A stretch of DNA of 64,000 nt, taken from NCBI RefSeq assembly GCF_014196305.1, contig NZ_JACIDJ010000010.1, positions 1 through 64,000 on the forward strand, read 5' to 3'. The translations under genes were made by a program, and so were the position numbers. Of the stretch, positions 45,348-54,333 are shown in pieces. How positions within the stretch are numbered: position 1 is the stretch's first letter; each line of letters starts with the position of its first letter. This DNA is from Roseococcus suduntuyensis (GTDB lineage: Bacteria > Pseudomonadota > Alphaproteobacteria > Acetobacterales > Acetobacteraceae). The notes beneath the pieces are model-generated. The model saw only the letters and a list, made by a program, of their open reading frames with translations. It was not told the DNA's origin and made no database searches.

Positions 45348-46132
45348 TATTGCGCGCGCCGCCTCAGCGCCATGTCCACCAGCAACAGCAGCAGCGTAAA
45401 GACAATCAGCAGCACGGCCACCGCCGCCATGGCGGGGTCGAGGTTCTCGTTGATCCCGTCCCAGATGCGGCGTGGCAGGGTGAAGACGTCGCGGCTCGCG
45501 ATGAACAGCACCATCACCAGCTCGTCCCAGGAATGGATGAAGGCGAAGATGGCGCCCGAGACGATGCCTGGCATGATGCGCGGCAGGATCACCCAGCGCA
45601 GCGTCTGGCTGAGTGACGCCCCCATGCCGCGCGCCGCCTGCTCCAGCCGCGGGTCGAAGGCGGCCAGCGCCGTGGACACGGTGATGACCACATAGGGAAT
45701 GCCCGTGACGCCATGCGCGATCACCACGCCCAGGAAGCGGTCCAGCAGGTCGAGCGGCCCGAAGTAGCGATAGAGGCCGATCGCGTAGATGATGGAGGGG
45801 ATGATCAGCGGCAGCAGCATCAGCAGCCGCACAAGGTCCGTCGCGCGCCGCGAGATGCGCCAGCAGCCGATGGCGCACAGCGTGCCCGCCACCACCGACA
45901 GCACGGTGGAAGCGAGCGCGATGGTGAAGGACTGCCAGATGGAGCCCAGCCACTCGGGCGAGGTCAGCACCGTGCGGAAGTGCTGGAAGCTGATGCCGTC
46001 CTGCGGCAGCGAGAGGAAACGCTGGTCCGTCAGCGCCACCGGCAGCACGATCAGGATGGGCAGGACGAGGTAGAGCGCCGTGATCCAGGCCAGCCCCCGT
46101 CCGAAGGGCCCGGCGCCATGGGTGCCATGCAT
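45347..46132 (-). CDS. ABC transporter permease, PotC-like
   Basis: 261 aa, six predicted helices. The EAA loop reads EQAARGMGASLSQTLRWVILPRIMPG. It matches the second permease of spermidine/putrescine-type (MOI family) importers. Its TAG stop forms the edge of a repeat element. Three bases separate it from the PotB-like gene. Substrate unknown; see the operon context of the receptor at 49796. Confidence 0.9.
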   Translation of the reverse strand: MHGTHGAGPFGRGLAWITALYLVLPILIVLPVALTDQRFLSLPQDGISFQHFRTVLTSPEWLGSIWQSFTIALASTVLSVVAGTLCAIGCWRISRRATDLVRLLMLLPLIIPSIIYAIGLYRYFGPLDLLDRFLGVVIAHGVTGIPYVVITVSTALAAFDPRLEQAARGMGASLSQTLRWVILPRIMPGIVSGAIFAFIHSWDELVMVLFIASRDVFTLPRRIWDGINENLDPAMAAVAVLLIVFTLLLLLVDMALRRRAQ

Positions 46133-46135
46133 CGC

Positions 46136-46984
46136 TCAGCCCCCCCCGCTGCCGAACATGCGCCGCAGGTCCACCACCCGGGAAAAGACCAGCAGCGTGA
46201 CCATGATGGCCACCACCAGCATGGTCGCCATCATGGTGCCGAGCCCCCAGCGGATCAGGTCCAGGATCTGCAGCGCGATCCATTCGGCCACCATCAGCGT
46301 GCGGCCCCCGCCCAGGATGGCGGGCGTGATGTAGAAACCCAGCGAGAAGATGAAGACCAGCACGCCGGCCGCGATCACGCCCGGCATGGAGAGCGGCAGG
46401 AACACCTGGCGGAACACCTGCCCGCGCGAGGCACCAAGCCCCCGCGCGGCCGCCAGCAGCCGCGGCTCGATCTCGCGCATGGAGGCCAGCATGGGCAGCA
46501 CGGCGAAGGGCACCATGTAGTGGACCATCCCCACCAGGATGCCGAATTCGTTCCACACCAGCGGCAGCGGTTCGCTGATCACGCCCGCCTGCATCAGCGT
46601 GTTGTTCACCAGGCCCTGGCGGCGCAGCAGCGTGACCCAGGCGAAGGCCCGCACCAGCACCGAGATCCACAGCGGCACCAGCACCGCCAGGATCCACCAG
46701 CTCCGCGCCCGCGGCGAGGCCAGCGTGATGGCATAGGCGATGGCATAGCCCAGCAGCAGCGCGAAGAAGGTGGTCAGCAGGCAGATGCGCAGCGTGGTGA
46801 AGATGACGCGCTGCACCCCCTCCGAGGTCAGCAGCCGTTCGTAGTTGCCAAGCCCCGGCTCGGGCTCGGTGAAGGAGATGGTCAGCACCTGCACGATGGG
46901 CGCCACATAGAAGAACAGCACCAGCGCCACGGCGGGCAGCAGCAGCAGCCACCAGCCCAGGCTCGCGCGGCCGGAGGCGTTCAT
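46136..46984 (-). CDS. ABC transporter permease, PotB-like
   Basis: 282 aa with an N-terminal hydrophobic helix and five more. The cytoplasmic EAA loop LLAAARGLGASRGQVFRQVFLPLSMPG contacts the ATPase. It pairs with the PotC-like permease downstream. Its ATG overlaps the ATPase stop (ATGA), so stoichiometric coupled translation is likely. Confidence 0.9.
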   Translation of the reverse strand: MNASGRASLGWWLLLLPAVALVLFFYVAPIVQVLTISFTEPEPGLGNYERLLTSEGVQRVIFTTLRICLLTTFFALLLGYAIAYAITLASPRARSWWILAVLVPLWISVLVRAFAWVTLLRRQGLVNNTLMQAGVISEPLPLVWNEFGILVGMVHYMVPFAVLPMLASMREIEPRLLAAARGLGASRGQVFRQVFLPLSMPGVIAAGVLVFIFSLGFYITPAILGGGRTLMVAEWIALQILDLIRWGLGTMMATMLVVAIMVTLLVFSRVVDLRRMFGSGGG

Positions 46985-48075
46985 GCCGCGTCCTCCTCGA
47001 CCGGCACGGCGGCGTCCGCCGCCCAGCCCAGCCGCACCGGCAGCCCTTCGGCAGGTGCCACGGGCGATTGCCAGGCCGGCAGCACGGCGCGGATTTCGCC
47101 CAGATGCGCGGTCTCCACCACCAGCGAGAAGCCGGCACCCAGATAGGCGAAGGCACGCACCGTGCCCTCCACCACATTCTCGGCCGTCTCACCGGGGTTC
47201 AACACCGTGATCTTCTCCGGGCGCAGCGAGAGCAGGGCGCGCCCGCCATCACGCGGCATGTGGACCGGCCCCGCGAAGCGCACATGGATGCCCTGGCCCG
47301 GCGTCTCCAGCAGCATCCCCGCCGCGTCCGGCCCGCGCGCGATGCCCTGCAGGAAGTTCGACTTGCCGAGGAAATCCGCCACGAAGCGGGTGCGGGGGCG
47401 TTCATAGAGTTCGCCAGGGCCGCCGAACTGCACCAGCTTGCCATGGTTGAGGATGGCGATGCGGTCGGAGAGCGACAGCGCCTCCTCCTGGTCATGCGTC
47501 ACGTTCACGAAGGTGCGGCCGATGCGGCGGTGCAGCGCCTTCAGCTCCTCCTGGAGTTCGGCGCGCAGCTTCTTGTCGAGCGCGGAGAGCGGTTCGTCCA
47601 GCAGCAGCAGGTTGGGATCGAAGACCAGCGCGCGGGCCAGCGCCACGCGCTGCTGCTGCCCGCCCGAGAGCTGCTTCGGCAGGCGCTCCGCGAAGGCGGA
47701 AAGCTGCACGAGGTCCAGCGCCGCGCGCACCTTCGCCTCCCGGTCCGCGCGCGACTGGCCGCGCACGCGCAGCGGGAAGGCCACGTTGTCGGCCACGCTC
47801 ATGTGCGGGAACAGCGCATAGCCCTGGAAGACCATCCCGAAATCGCGCTTCTCGGGGGGCAGGGGCGTGATGTCGCGCCCGTCCAGCAGCACATGCCCGT
47901 CGGTCGGTTCCACGAAGCCCGCCACCGCCATCAGGATGGTGGTCTTGCCCGAGCCGCTGGGGCCCAGCAGCGTCAGGAACTGGCCTTGCTCCACCTCCAG
48001 CGAGACATCGTCCACCGCGGTGAAGTCGCCATAGCGCTTGGTCAGCCGGCGCAGCGAGAGGGCGTGGCCCTTCAC
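46981..48075 (-). CDS. ABC transporter ATP-binding protein, PotA-like
   Basis: 364 aa, GTG start overlapping the aldolase stop (GTGA). Walker A GPSGSGKTT at 38-46, Q-loop FQGYALFPHM, signature QLSGGQQQRVALARAL, Walker B LLLDEPLSALD, and a C-terminal TOBE domain typical of polyamine/Fe importers. It drives the permease pair encoded downstream. Confidence 0.93.
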   Translation of the reverse strand: MKGHALSLRRLTKRYGDFTAVDDVSLEVEQGQFLTLLGPSGSGKTTILMAVAGFVEPTDGHVLLDGRDITPLPPEKRDFGMVFQGYALFPHMSVADNVAFPLRVRGQSRADREAKVRAALDLVQLSAFAERLPKQLSGGQQQRVALARALVFDPNLLLLDEPLSALDKKLRAELQEELKALHRRIGRTFVNVTHDQEEALSLSDRIAILNHGKLVQFGGPGELYERPRTRFVADFLGKSNFLQGIARGPDAAGMLLETPGQGIHVRFAGPVHMPRDGGRALLSLRPEKITVLNPGETAENVVEGTVRAFAYLGAGFSLVVETAHLGEIRAVLPAWQSPVAPAEGLPVRLGWAADAAVPVEEDAA

Positions 48076-48842
48076 GACTTGTAGTCCGGCTGCTGGCGAT
48101 CCAGCTTGCGGCGCAGCGCCTGCCAGGGCAGCCAGCCCTTGGTGGGGCCGCTGCCGAACTGGTCGCGCGTGCGTTCCACCACCTCGGGCGGGGGCATGGT
48201 CAGCGCCTTGCCGCCCGATTGCGCGGCGAGCTGGATGCGGCAGGACTGCTCCAGGTAGTACATGTAGTAGAAGGCCTCGGCGACCGTGCGGCCCACCGTC
48301 AGCAGGCCGTGGTTGCGCAGGATCATGCAGTTGTGGCTGCCGAGGTCGCGCACCAGGCGCTGGCGTTCGGAGAGGTTGTCGTCCGCCGCGATGCCCTCGT
48401 ACTCATGCACCGCCACGCGCCCCGCGAACTCGATGCTGATCTGGTTCAGCGGCAGCAGCCCCTGTTCCTGCGCCGCCACCGCCATGCCCGCGATGGTGTG
48501 GGTGTGCATGACGCAGGCCGCGTCCTCACGCCCCGTGTGCACGGCGGAATGGATGACGAAGCCCGCCGGGTTCACGGGCCAGGAGGTCTCCTGCAAGGGC
48601 TCGCCCTCCGCATCCACGGCGACAAGGGAGGAGGCCGTGATCTCCTCGAACAGCAGGCCGTAGGGGTTCACCAGGAAGCGATGGCCCGGTCCCGGCAGCC
48701 GCACCGAAAGGTGCGTGAACACCAGGTCCGTCATGCCGAAATGCGCGATGAGGCGATAGGCCGCGGCCAAATCCTCGCGCAGCTCCTGCTCGGTCGGCAC
48801 GCGGTTCGGGTCGGGGCGGACGGGCGGCGGGGGAAGGGACAT
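48072..48842 (-). CDS. Class II aldolase/adducin-family protein
   Basis: 256 aa. The Zn-binding His residues are visible in CVMHTHTIAGMAV and MILRNHGLLTVG. The family includes fuculose- and ribulose-phosphate aldolases and decarboxylase-like or hydroxy-acid enzymes. Its place between the importer ATPase and a D-hydroxyacid dehydrogenase suggests that it processes the imported solute. The ATG overlaps the upstream stop by one base (TGATG). The substrate is not deducible. Confidence 0.87.
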   Translation of the reverse strand: MSLPPPPVRPDPNRVPTEQELREDLAAAYRLIAHFGMTDLVFTHLSVRLPGPGHRFLVNPYGLLFEEITASSLVAVDAEGEPLQETSWPVNPAGFVIHSAVHTGREDAACVMHTHTIAGMAVAAQEQGLLPLNQISIEFAGRVAVHEYEGIAADDNLSERQRLVRDLGSHNCMILRNHGLLTVGRTVAEAFYYMYYLEQSCRIQLAAQSGGKALTMPPPEVVERTRDQFGSGPTKGWLPWQALRRKLDRQQPDYKS

Positions 48843-49780
48843 CAATAGCCTCGCGCGGGATCGTAGAGATGGGGAAGCGTCTCGCCCCGCTCCAGCGCGG
48901 CGATGGCGCGGGCCACATAGCGCGCGCGCTCGGCGCGGCTGGGCAGGCTGGCCACATGGGGGGTGACGATGATGGAAGGGTGCGCCCAGGCGGGGCTGCC
49001 GGCGGGCAGGGGCTCGGGCGTGAAGACGTCCAGCACCGCACCGGACAACTGCCCGGAATCGAGGGCCGCGATGATGTCCGGCAGCACCTGCTGCGCGCCG
49101 CGCCCCACCTGCACCAGCCCCGCGCCGCGCGGCAGTTTCGCCAGCAGGGGGGCGGCGATGAGGCCCTGGGTCTCGGCCGTCGCGGGCAGCAGGCAGACCA
49201 GCACGTCGCAGCCGGCCAGGAAGGCGTCGCGCTCCTCCGCGCCGGCGAAGCACTCCACGCCGGGGATGGATTTGCGGCTGCGCGACCAGCCGCGCACCGG
49301 AATGCCGAGCGCGCGCAGCATCTCGGCCGAGCGCTGGCCCATGGCGCCCAGGCCCATGATGCCAACCGTGCGGTCGGCGGCGGCGAAGGGCGGGTCCACC
49401 GCCGCCCATTCGGACGCCACCTGGGCCAGCGCCATGCGCCGCGCCTCCTTGGCCAATGACAGCACGGACCAGACCACGAATTCGCCCATGCGCTGCGTCG
49501 CTTCCTCCGGCACGCAGCGCACGATGGGCACGCCGGGCGGCAGGGTCGGGTCCGCCACGATGTGGTCCACCCCCGCGCCCGAGCCGAAGATGGCGCGCAG
49601 CCGCGGCATGGCGGCGAGCCGCCCTGGCTCCGGGTCCCAGACCAGGGCGTAGTCCACCATCTCCGGCGTCACGTCCGGGTCGTTCCAGTCCCGGACCTCC
49701 AGGCCCGGCACCAGGTCACCGAAGCCGCGACGCCATTCCAGGACGGCCTCGGGGCCGCCCGACTTCACCACCAGGATCAC
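48842..49780 (-). CDS. D-2-hydroxyacid dehydrogenase, GhrA-like
   Basis: 312 aa. The NAD(P)-binding GLGAMG motif is at 143-148. The catalytic Arg is in VGRGAQQ, Glu in DVFTPEPLP and His in TPHVAS, in the order seen in glyoxylate/hydroxypyruvate reductase A. It interconverts a 2-oxo acid and D-hydroxy acid. Embedded in an importer operon, it probably acts on the imported compound or a fragment of it. It is the second gene after the receptor, with a 15-base gap. Confidence 0.88.
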   Translation of the reverse strand: MILVVKSGGPEAVLEWRRGFGDLVPGLEVRDWNDPDVTPEMVDYALVWDPEPGRLAAMPRLRAIFGSGAGVDHIVADPTLPPGVPIVRCVPEEATQRMGEFVVWSVLSLAKEARRMALAQVASEWAAVDPPFAAADRTVGIMGLGAMGQRSAEMLRALGIPVRGWSRSRKSIPGVECFAGAEERDAFLAGCDVLVCLLPATAETQGLIAAPLLAKLPRGAGLVQVGRGAQQVLPDIIAALDSGQLSGAVLDVFTPEPLPAGSPAWAHPSIIVTPHVASLPSRAERARYVARAIAALERGETLPHLYDPARGY

Positions 49781-49795
49781 AAGAAATACCCTATG

Positions 49796-50902
49796 TCAGC
49801 CGGTCACCATGTCGATGTAGTCGGCATTCACCCGGGCGTAGTTCTCGCCCCACCAGCGCCCGTTCTGCGCCACCTGCACGGCGGCGTTGGCGGGCTCTGT
49901 CGGGTTGAAGCGCTTGTATTCCTCGGGGACGAGAGGTGCGGCGGCGGGGTTGGTCGGGCCATTGCCGAAGAACTTCAGCAATTCCACCTGCTGCTCGGCA
50001 TTGGCCAGCATCGAGGCCAGCAGCCGCTGCGCCGCCGCCCCGGCCGGGTTGCCGCGCGGGCTGACGAAGATGCCGGGCTGGAGGATGCCCTGGTTCCAGA
50101 TGAACTTGAACCGGCCGTTGCTCTCCTGTTCCAGCACCTTGGCGCGGGTGTGCCAGATCTGGCCCATCACCGCCTCGCCCGTGCGGATGAACTGCTCCGA
50201 CTCCGCGCCCGAGGTCCAGAAGACCAGGTTGCGCCGGATCTCCCGCACGCGGGCAAGGCTGGCCCGCACATCCAGCGGATACAGCTCCGGCAGGGGGCGC
50301 CCCAGCGACATCTGCGCCGCGTCCAGCGCGCCAGCGGCATCGCGCCGCAGCAGCCGCGTGCCGGGGAAGCGGCGCAGATCCCAGAAATCCGCCCAGCTTG
50401 TGGGGGCCGTCTGGAACTTCGTGCTGTCATAGACGAGCACATTGCTGAAGGAATAGGACGCGGCGCCATGCTCCAGCGCGAAGGTCGGGCCGAGCACGTG
50501 CTCGCGGTTCACCACATTGTAGTCCACCGGGTTCAGCAGGTTCATGCCCCCCAGCAGGAAGGCGGATGTGGCGGAGCTGTCGCAAAGGTCCCAGGTGACG
50601 CGCCCGCTCTCCACCATGGAGCGGATGCGGCCGGCGGACGGTCCCGTGCTGTCCTGCACCACGCGGAAGCCCGGATTGGCGGCCATGAAGGGCTCGCCAT
50701 AGAAGCGGCCGAAGGCCTGGTTGGCCATGCCGCCCCAGTTCACCATCACGATGTTCTGCGGCGTCTGCGCCCCGGCCTCGCCGGCGGCGGCCGCGCCCAT
50801 GCCGAGCGCGGCCAGGCCCGCCAACAGGGTGCGGCGGTCCATCTCCCCGCGCCGGTATTTCGCCAGCGCCAGTTCGACGCAATCCTGCTGGAAGCTCTGC
50901 AT
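49796..50902 (-). CDS. ABC transporter substrate-binding protein, PotD-like
   Basis: 368 aa. The N terminus has about 20 residues before a Tat-type leader (MDRRTLLAGLAALGMGAAAA...GAQ). This extension (MQSFQQDCVELALAKYRRG) recurs in alphaproteobacterial PotD-like receptors. VNWGGMANQAFGRFYGEPF is the binding-lobe start. GGAG ribosome site before 50902. First gene of the operon receptor, dehydrogenase, aldolase, ATPase, two permeases. The ligand is likely a small organic solute other than a simple polyamine. Confidence 0.88.
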   Translation of the reverse strand: MQSFQQDCVELALAKYRRGEMDRRTLLAGLAALGMGAAAAGEAGAQTPQNIVMVNWGGMANQAFGRFYGEPFMAANPGFRVVQDSTGPSAGRIRSMVESGRVTWDLCDSSATSAFLLGGMNLLNPVDYNVVNREHVLGPTFALEHGAASYSFSNVLVYDSTKFQTAPTSWADFWDLRRFPGTRLLRRDAAGALDAAQMSLGRPLPELYPLDVRASLARVREIRRNLVFWTSGAESEQFIRTGEAVMGQIWHTRAKVLEQESNGRFKFIWNQGILQPGIFVSPRGNPAGAAAQRLLASMLANAEQQVELLKFFGNGPTNPAAAPLVPEEYKRFNPTEPANAAVQVAQNGRWWGENYARVNADYIDMVTG

Positions 50903-51257
50903 CCGTCTCTCCTGCCCGTGCCTGTCGGGTGCGCGGCGGTGTTTTCGCACGGCGCAGCCATCCCAGACGCAACTCGATGGTTGCCGTGGCGCCAGCGTCA
51001 GTCTCCCGGGCCGGATCACACCACGCCGCGGCGCGCGCCGCAATCATGGCGATGGCGCGAGGCTTGGGGCTAGCGTCTGATCGCCTTTGGCGGAATCGCC
51101 AAAGGCGTGAATCAGCCGCTCGGCGAGGCCGGAAACGGCGTCTGATCGCCTTTGGCGGAATCGCCAAGGGCGTGAATCAGCCGCTCGGCCAGGCCGCAAG
51201 CGTGGTCACCGAAAGGTGATCTCGCTGTAGGCTGCCGCGCCCTGTCCGGAGAAGCCC
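50903..51257. other. Divergent intergenic region with repeats, 355 bp
   Basis: This gap separates the PotD-like gene (minus) from the amidohydrolase gene (plus) and must carry both promoters. It contains two copies of the structured repeat at 51073-51119 and 51138-51184. In the remaining sequence, about 50903-51070 and 51185-51257, no gene, operator or convincing -35/-10 pair was recognised. Confidence 0.6.
51073..51184 (+). repeat. Structured repeat element, two copies
   Basis: Copies are 51073-51119 and 51138-51184. Outer stem GCG-T-CTGAT/ATCAG-C-CGC, internal loop C/GTGA, inner stem GCCTTTGGCG/CGCCAAAGGC, loop GAAT. Copy 2 has CGCCAAGGGC, a single G-U replacement. A CTAG at 51070-51073 precedes copy 1, as at 38837-38840. 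Each copy is followed by CGCTCGGC, which recurs in part at 63520. No gene ends at this TAG. Confidence 0.85.
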
Positions 51258-52877
51258 ATGAACGCCGAATTCGTCCTGCTCAACGCCCGCATCGCGACCA
51301 TGGGAGGGCAGGGGGATTTGACCGGCGGGCTGGCCTCCCTGGGCGGGCGGATCGTGGCCATGGGCGAAGATTTCGCCATGCGCCAGCACATCGGCGCCGA
51401 GACGCGGGTGCTGGATGCGGGGGGTGCCCGCGTCATTCCCGGCATCGTGGACAGCCATTGCCATCCGGACGCCTATGCCGTGCGGCTGAAGGGCTGGACG
51501 CTGGTCTCGCCCGACCGCGTGGCCAGCCGCGAGGCGCTGCTCTCCACCATCCACCGCGTCTGCGCGGCCCTTCCCCCCGGCCGCTGGGGCGCCTTCTACC
51601 GGCTGAACGAGCGTGCCAGCGGTGGCTATCCCACGCGCGAGGAGCTGGACGCCGCCGGCGCCGGCCGCCCCGTCTTCATCCTGCGCACGGATGGGCATAT
51701 GGGCCTCGCCAACCGCGCCGCCTTCGCCGCCTGCGGCCTGGCGGACGATGTGGCGGACCCGCCCTTCGGCGCCTTCGGCCGCGACCCGGCCACGGGTGCG
51801 CTCACCGGCCTGGTGCGCGAGACGGCGGCGCACATCTTCCTCGACGCCATCCACGCCACCGACCGCGAATCCGACATCATGGACGGCATGGAGATGGTGC
51901 AGGACCAGTGCCTCGCGCATGGCATCACCTCGGTCGGCAACGCGCTGACGCCAACCCAGGCCATCCGCGCCTTCCAGGCCATGCGGCGCGAGGGGCGGCT
52001 GCGGATGCGCCTCGGCATCATGGCGTCGGGCCGCGACGTGCCATTGGTGCCGCATCTGATCGGCGCGGGCATCCGCTCGGGCTTCGGCGATGAATGGCTG
52101 CGGCTGATCGGCGTGGAATGGTGCCCGGATTGCTCCACCTCCGGACGCACCGCCGCCTATTGGGACCCCTATCTCGGCACGCCCGTCCCCGGCGAACCGG
52201 TGCCCAACACCGGCATGCTGCTCTACGACAAGGCGGACCTGACGGAGCGCGTCACCGCCGCGCACAAGGCCGGGCTGCAGGTGATGATCGAGGGCGTGGG
52301 CGACCGCGGCATTGATTTCGCACTCGACGTGATGGAGGCGGCGCTGGCCGCGCACCCCGCCCAGGACCACCGCATGCGCGTGGAACACTGCTGCTTCGTG
52401 ACGCCCGCCATCCTGGCGCGGCTGAAGCGCGGCGGTTTCGTGGATTCCTCCGCGACCGGCTTCATGGACGAACTCGGCGAGGCCTATGTCGCCAACCGCG
52501 GCCAGGAGGCCATGCGCCACATGTGGCCGCACCGCAGCCTGATCGCGGCGGGCGTACCGGCGCCCGGCCATTCGGACTTCGCCGTCTGCCGCGTGAACCC
52601 CTTCACCGCGCTGGCCGCGATGGTCACGCGCCGCACGCAGACGGGTGCGGACCTCGACGCCAGCGAGGCCATCACCGCGCGCCAGGCCCTGGCCGCCTAC
52701 ACCACGCTGGGCGCCTTCGCGCAGCGCGAGGAGCATGACAAGGGCAGTCTCGACATGGGCAAGCTGGCGGACTTCGCCGTGCTCGACACCGACATCCTGG
52801 AGTGCGACCCGGCCGCCATTCGTGCAACGCGCGTGACGGCGACGGTGGTGGGCGGCGTTCTTCGGCATGGGGGGTGA
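51258..52877 (+). CDS. Amidohydrolase family protein, YtcJ-like (amidohydro_3)
   Basis: 539 aa metal-dependent hydrolase. PGIVDSHCHPD contains the HxH metal pair; later His residues appear in RMRVEHCCF and the late Asp in PAPGHSDFAVC. The C-terminal GSLDMGKLADFAVLDTDI block is typical of amidohydrolases. It probably hydrolyses an N-acyl or cyclic amide. It may supply substrate for the two flavin monooxygenases that follow, but a 138-base gap leaves operon membership open. That gap contains an 8-bp hairpin at 52982-53000. Confidence 0.88.
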   Translation: MNAEFVLLNARIATMGGQGDLTGGLASLGGRIVAMGEDFAMRQHIGAETRVLDAGGARVIPGIVDSHCHPDAYAVRLKGWTLVSPDRVASREALLSTIHRVCAALPPGRWGAFYRLNERASGGYPTREELDAAGAGRPVFILRTDGHMGLANRAAFAACGLADDVADPPFGAFGRDPATGALTGLVRETAAHIFLDAIHATDRESDIMDGMEMVQDQCLAHGITSVGNALTPTQAIRAFQAMRREGRLRMRLGIMASGRDVPLVPHLIGAGIRSGFGDEWLRLIGVEWCPDCSTSGRTAAYWDPYLGTPVPGEPVPNTGMLLYDKADLTERVTAAHKAGLQVMIEGVGDRGIDFALDVMEAALAAHPAQDHRMRVEHCCFVTPAILARLKRGGFVDSSATGFMDELGEAYVANRGQEAMRHMWPHRSLIAAGVPAPGHSDFAVCRVNPFTALAAMVTRRTQTGADLDASEAITARQALAAYTTLGAFAQREEHDKGSLDMGKLADFAVLDTDILECDPAAIRATRVTATVVGGVLRHGG

Positions 52878-53015
52878 CGTGCAACACCACCTGCCCCATA
52901 GTTCCCCTCAACAACGCCAGACCAACGCACGGCCCGCCCCACGATCAGGAGGCCGCTTGCCCATCGTCCCGCCGCCCGAATCGGGGCGCGTTGCGCCCCG
53001 CCGTCAGGCCCAGCC

Positions 53016-54320
53016 ATGACCGCGCGTCGCATGCACCTCGTGGCCTATCTCAAGACGGGCCCCACCGCGAACCACCCGGGCGCCTGGCGCCACCCGGCCG
53101 CGGCACTGGACGACATCTTCGACCCCGGCCGCTACGAACACATCGCGCGCGTGCTGGAGGCGGCGCGGTTCGACGGCTGCTTCTACGCCGACACCTTCGG
53201 CCTGCAGGACATCCATGGCGGCAATTTCGACGCCACGCTGCGCCATGGCGGGCAGATCAGCTACCTCGACCCCATGATGGTGCTGCCGCTGATGGCGCGC
53301 GCCACGCGCCACCTGGGGCTGGGCGCCACCCTCTCGACCAGCTTCGCGCACCCCTATGCGCTGGCGCGCAGCCTGGCCTCGCTGGACCATCTCAGCGGCG
53401 GGCGCGCGGCGTGGAATGTCGTGACCTCGGCCACCGATCTGGAGGCGCGCAATTTCGGGATGGATGGCATTCCGGCCAAGGGCGAACGCTATGACCGCGC
53501 CGATGAGGCGCTGGAAGCCTGCTGCGCGCTTTGGGATGGCTGGGAGGAAGGCGCGCTGGTGAAGGACCGCGCGGCGGGCGTCTTCGTGGACCCATCCCGC
53601 GTGCATTACACCAATTACGAAGGCCGCTTCGTCCGCACGCGCGGGCCGCTCTCCATCCCGCGCAGCCCGCAGGGGCGGCCGGTATTGATGCAGGCCGGCT
53701 CCTCCGAGCGCGGGCGCGAATTCGCCGCGCGCTGGGCCGAGATCATCTTCGTCACACCCCACCAGCGCGAGGACGCCGTCGCGTTTCGCCAGGACATGCA
53801 CGCGCGCCTCGTCGCTGCCGGCCGCCGCCCGGAGGATTGCAAGATCCTGCCCAGCTTCGCCCTGGTCCTGGCCGAGACGGACAGCATCGCGCGCGAGAAG
53901 CACGATCACCTGCAATCCCTCATCACGCCCGACGCGCAGATGATGCTGAACTCCGCCCTGGTCGGCGTGGACCTGACGCGCCACCAGACCGCGCGCGAGG
54001 TGGCGCAGGCGCAGGGCAACCAGGGCATCGCCGGCTCCACCGACCGCGTGCTGGCCCAGGCGCGCGCCGAGGGTCTGGGCTTCGCCGAAGCGGCCGCCAA
54101 GCCCCGCGGCCTTCTGGTCGGCTCCGCCGCCACCGTCGCCGACATGCTGGAGGAATGGTTCAGCACCGAGGCCTGCGACGGCTTCATCTTCTGGCCCACC
54201 GTCTTCCCTTCGATGTTCGAGGACGTGGCCCGCCTCCTCGTGCCCGAACTCCAGCGCCGCGGCCTGTTCCGCCGCGACTATGCCGGCGCCACGCTGCGCC
54301 AGAACCTCGCCTCCCCATGA
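53016..54320 (+). CDS. LLM-class FMNH2-dependent monooxygenase (NtaA/SnaA/DszA type)
   Basis: 434 aa, bacterial-luciferase-like TIM barrel. Blocks FYADTFGLQDIHGG, LGATLSTSFAHPYALARSLASLDHLSGGRAAWNVVTS and RSPQGRPVLMQAGSSERGREFAA match the nitrilotriacetate/dibenzothiophene-sulfone monooxygenase group. It oxidises C-N or C-S bonds using FMNH2 from a separate reductase. No reductase gene is visible here. A second family member follows after 13 bases. Confidence 0.9.
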   Translation: MTARRMHLVAYLKTGPTANHPGAWRHPAAALDDIFDPGRYEHIARVLEAARFDGCFYADTFGLQDIHGGNFDATLRHGGQISYLDPMMVLPLMARATRHLGLGATLSTSFAHPYALARSLASLDHLSGGRAAWNVVTSATDLEARNFGMDGIPAKGERYDRADEALEACCALWDGWEEGALVKDRAAGVFVDPSRVHYTNYEGRFVRTRGPLSIPRSPQGRPVLMQAGSSERGREFAARWAEIIFVTPHQREDAVAFRQDMHARLVAAGRRPEDCKILPSFALVLAETDSIAREKHDHLQSLITPDAQMMLNSALVGVDLTRHQTAREVAQAQGNQGIAGSTDRVLAQARAEGLGFAEAAAKPRGLLVGSAATVADMLEEWFSTEACDGFIFWPTVFPSMFEDVARLLVPELQRRGLFRRDYAGATLRQNLASP

Positions 54321-54333
54321 AAGGCCGCTTGCG

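Noticed and set aside
49562-51073. Plus-strand frame ending at the TAG of the 51073 repeat
   Set aside because: It is antisense to the potD-like gene for nearly all its length and has no domain, so it does not count as a gene ending at the repeat.
52982-53000. 8-bp hairpin before the first flavin monooxygenase as a riboswitch
   Set aside because: It is a single short stem without the conserved elements of any riboswitch class I know. It is mentioned only with the amidohydrolase entry.
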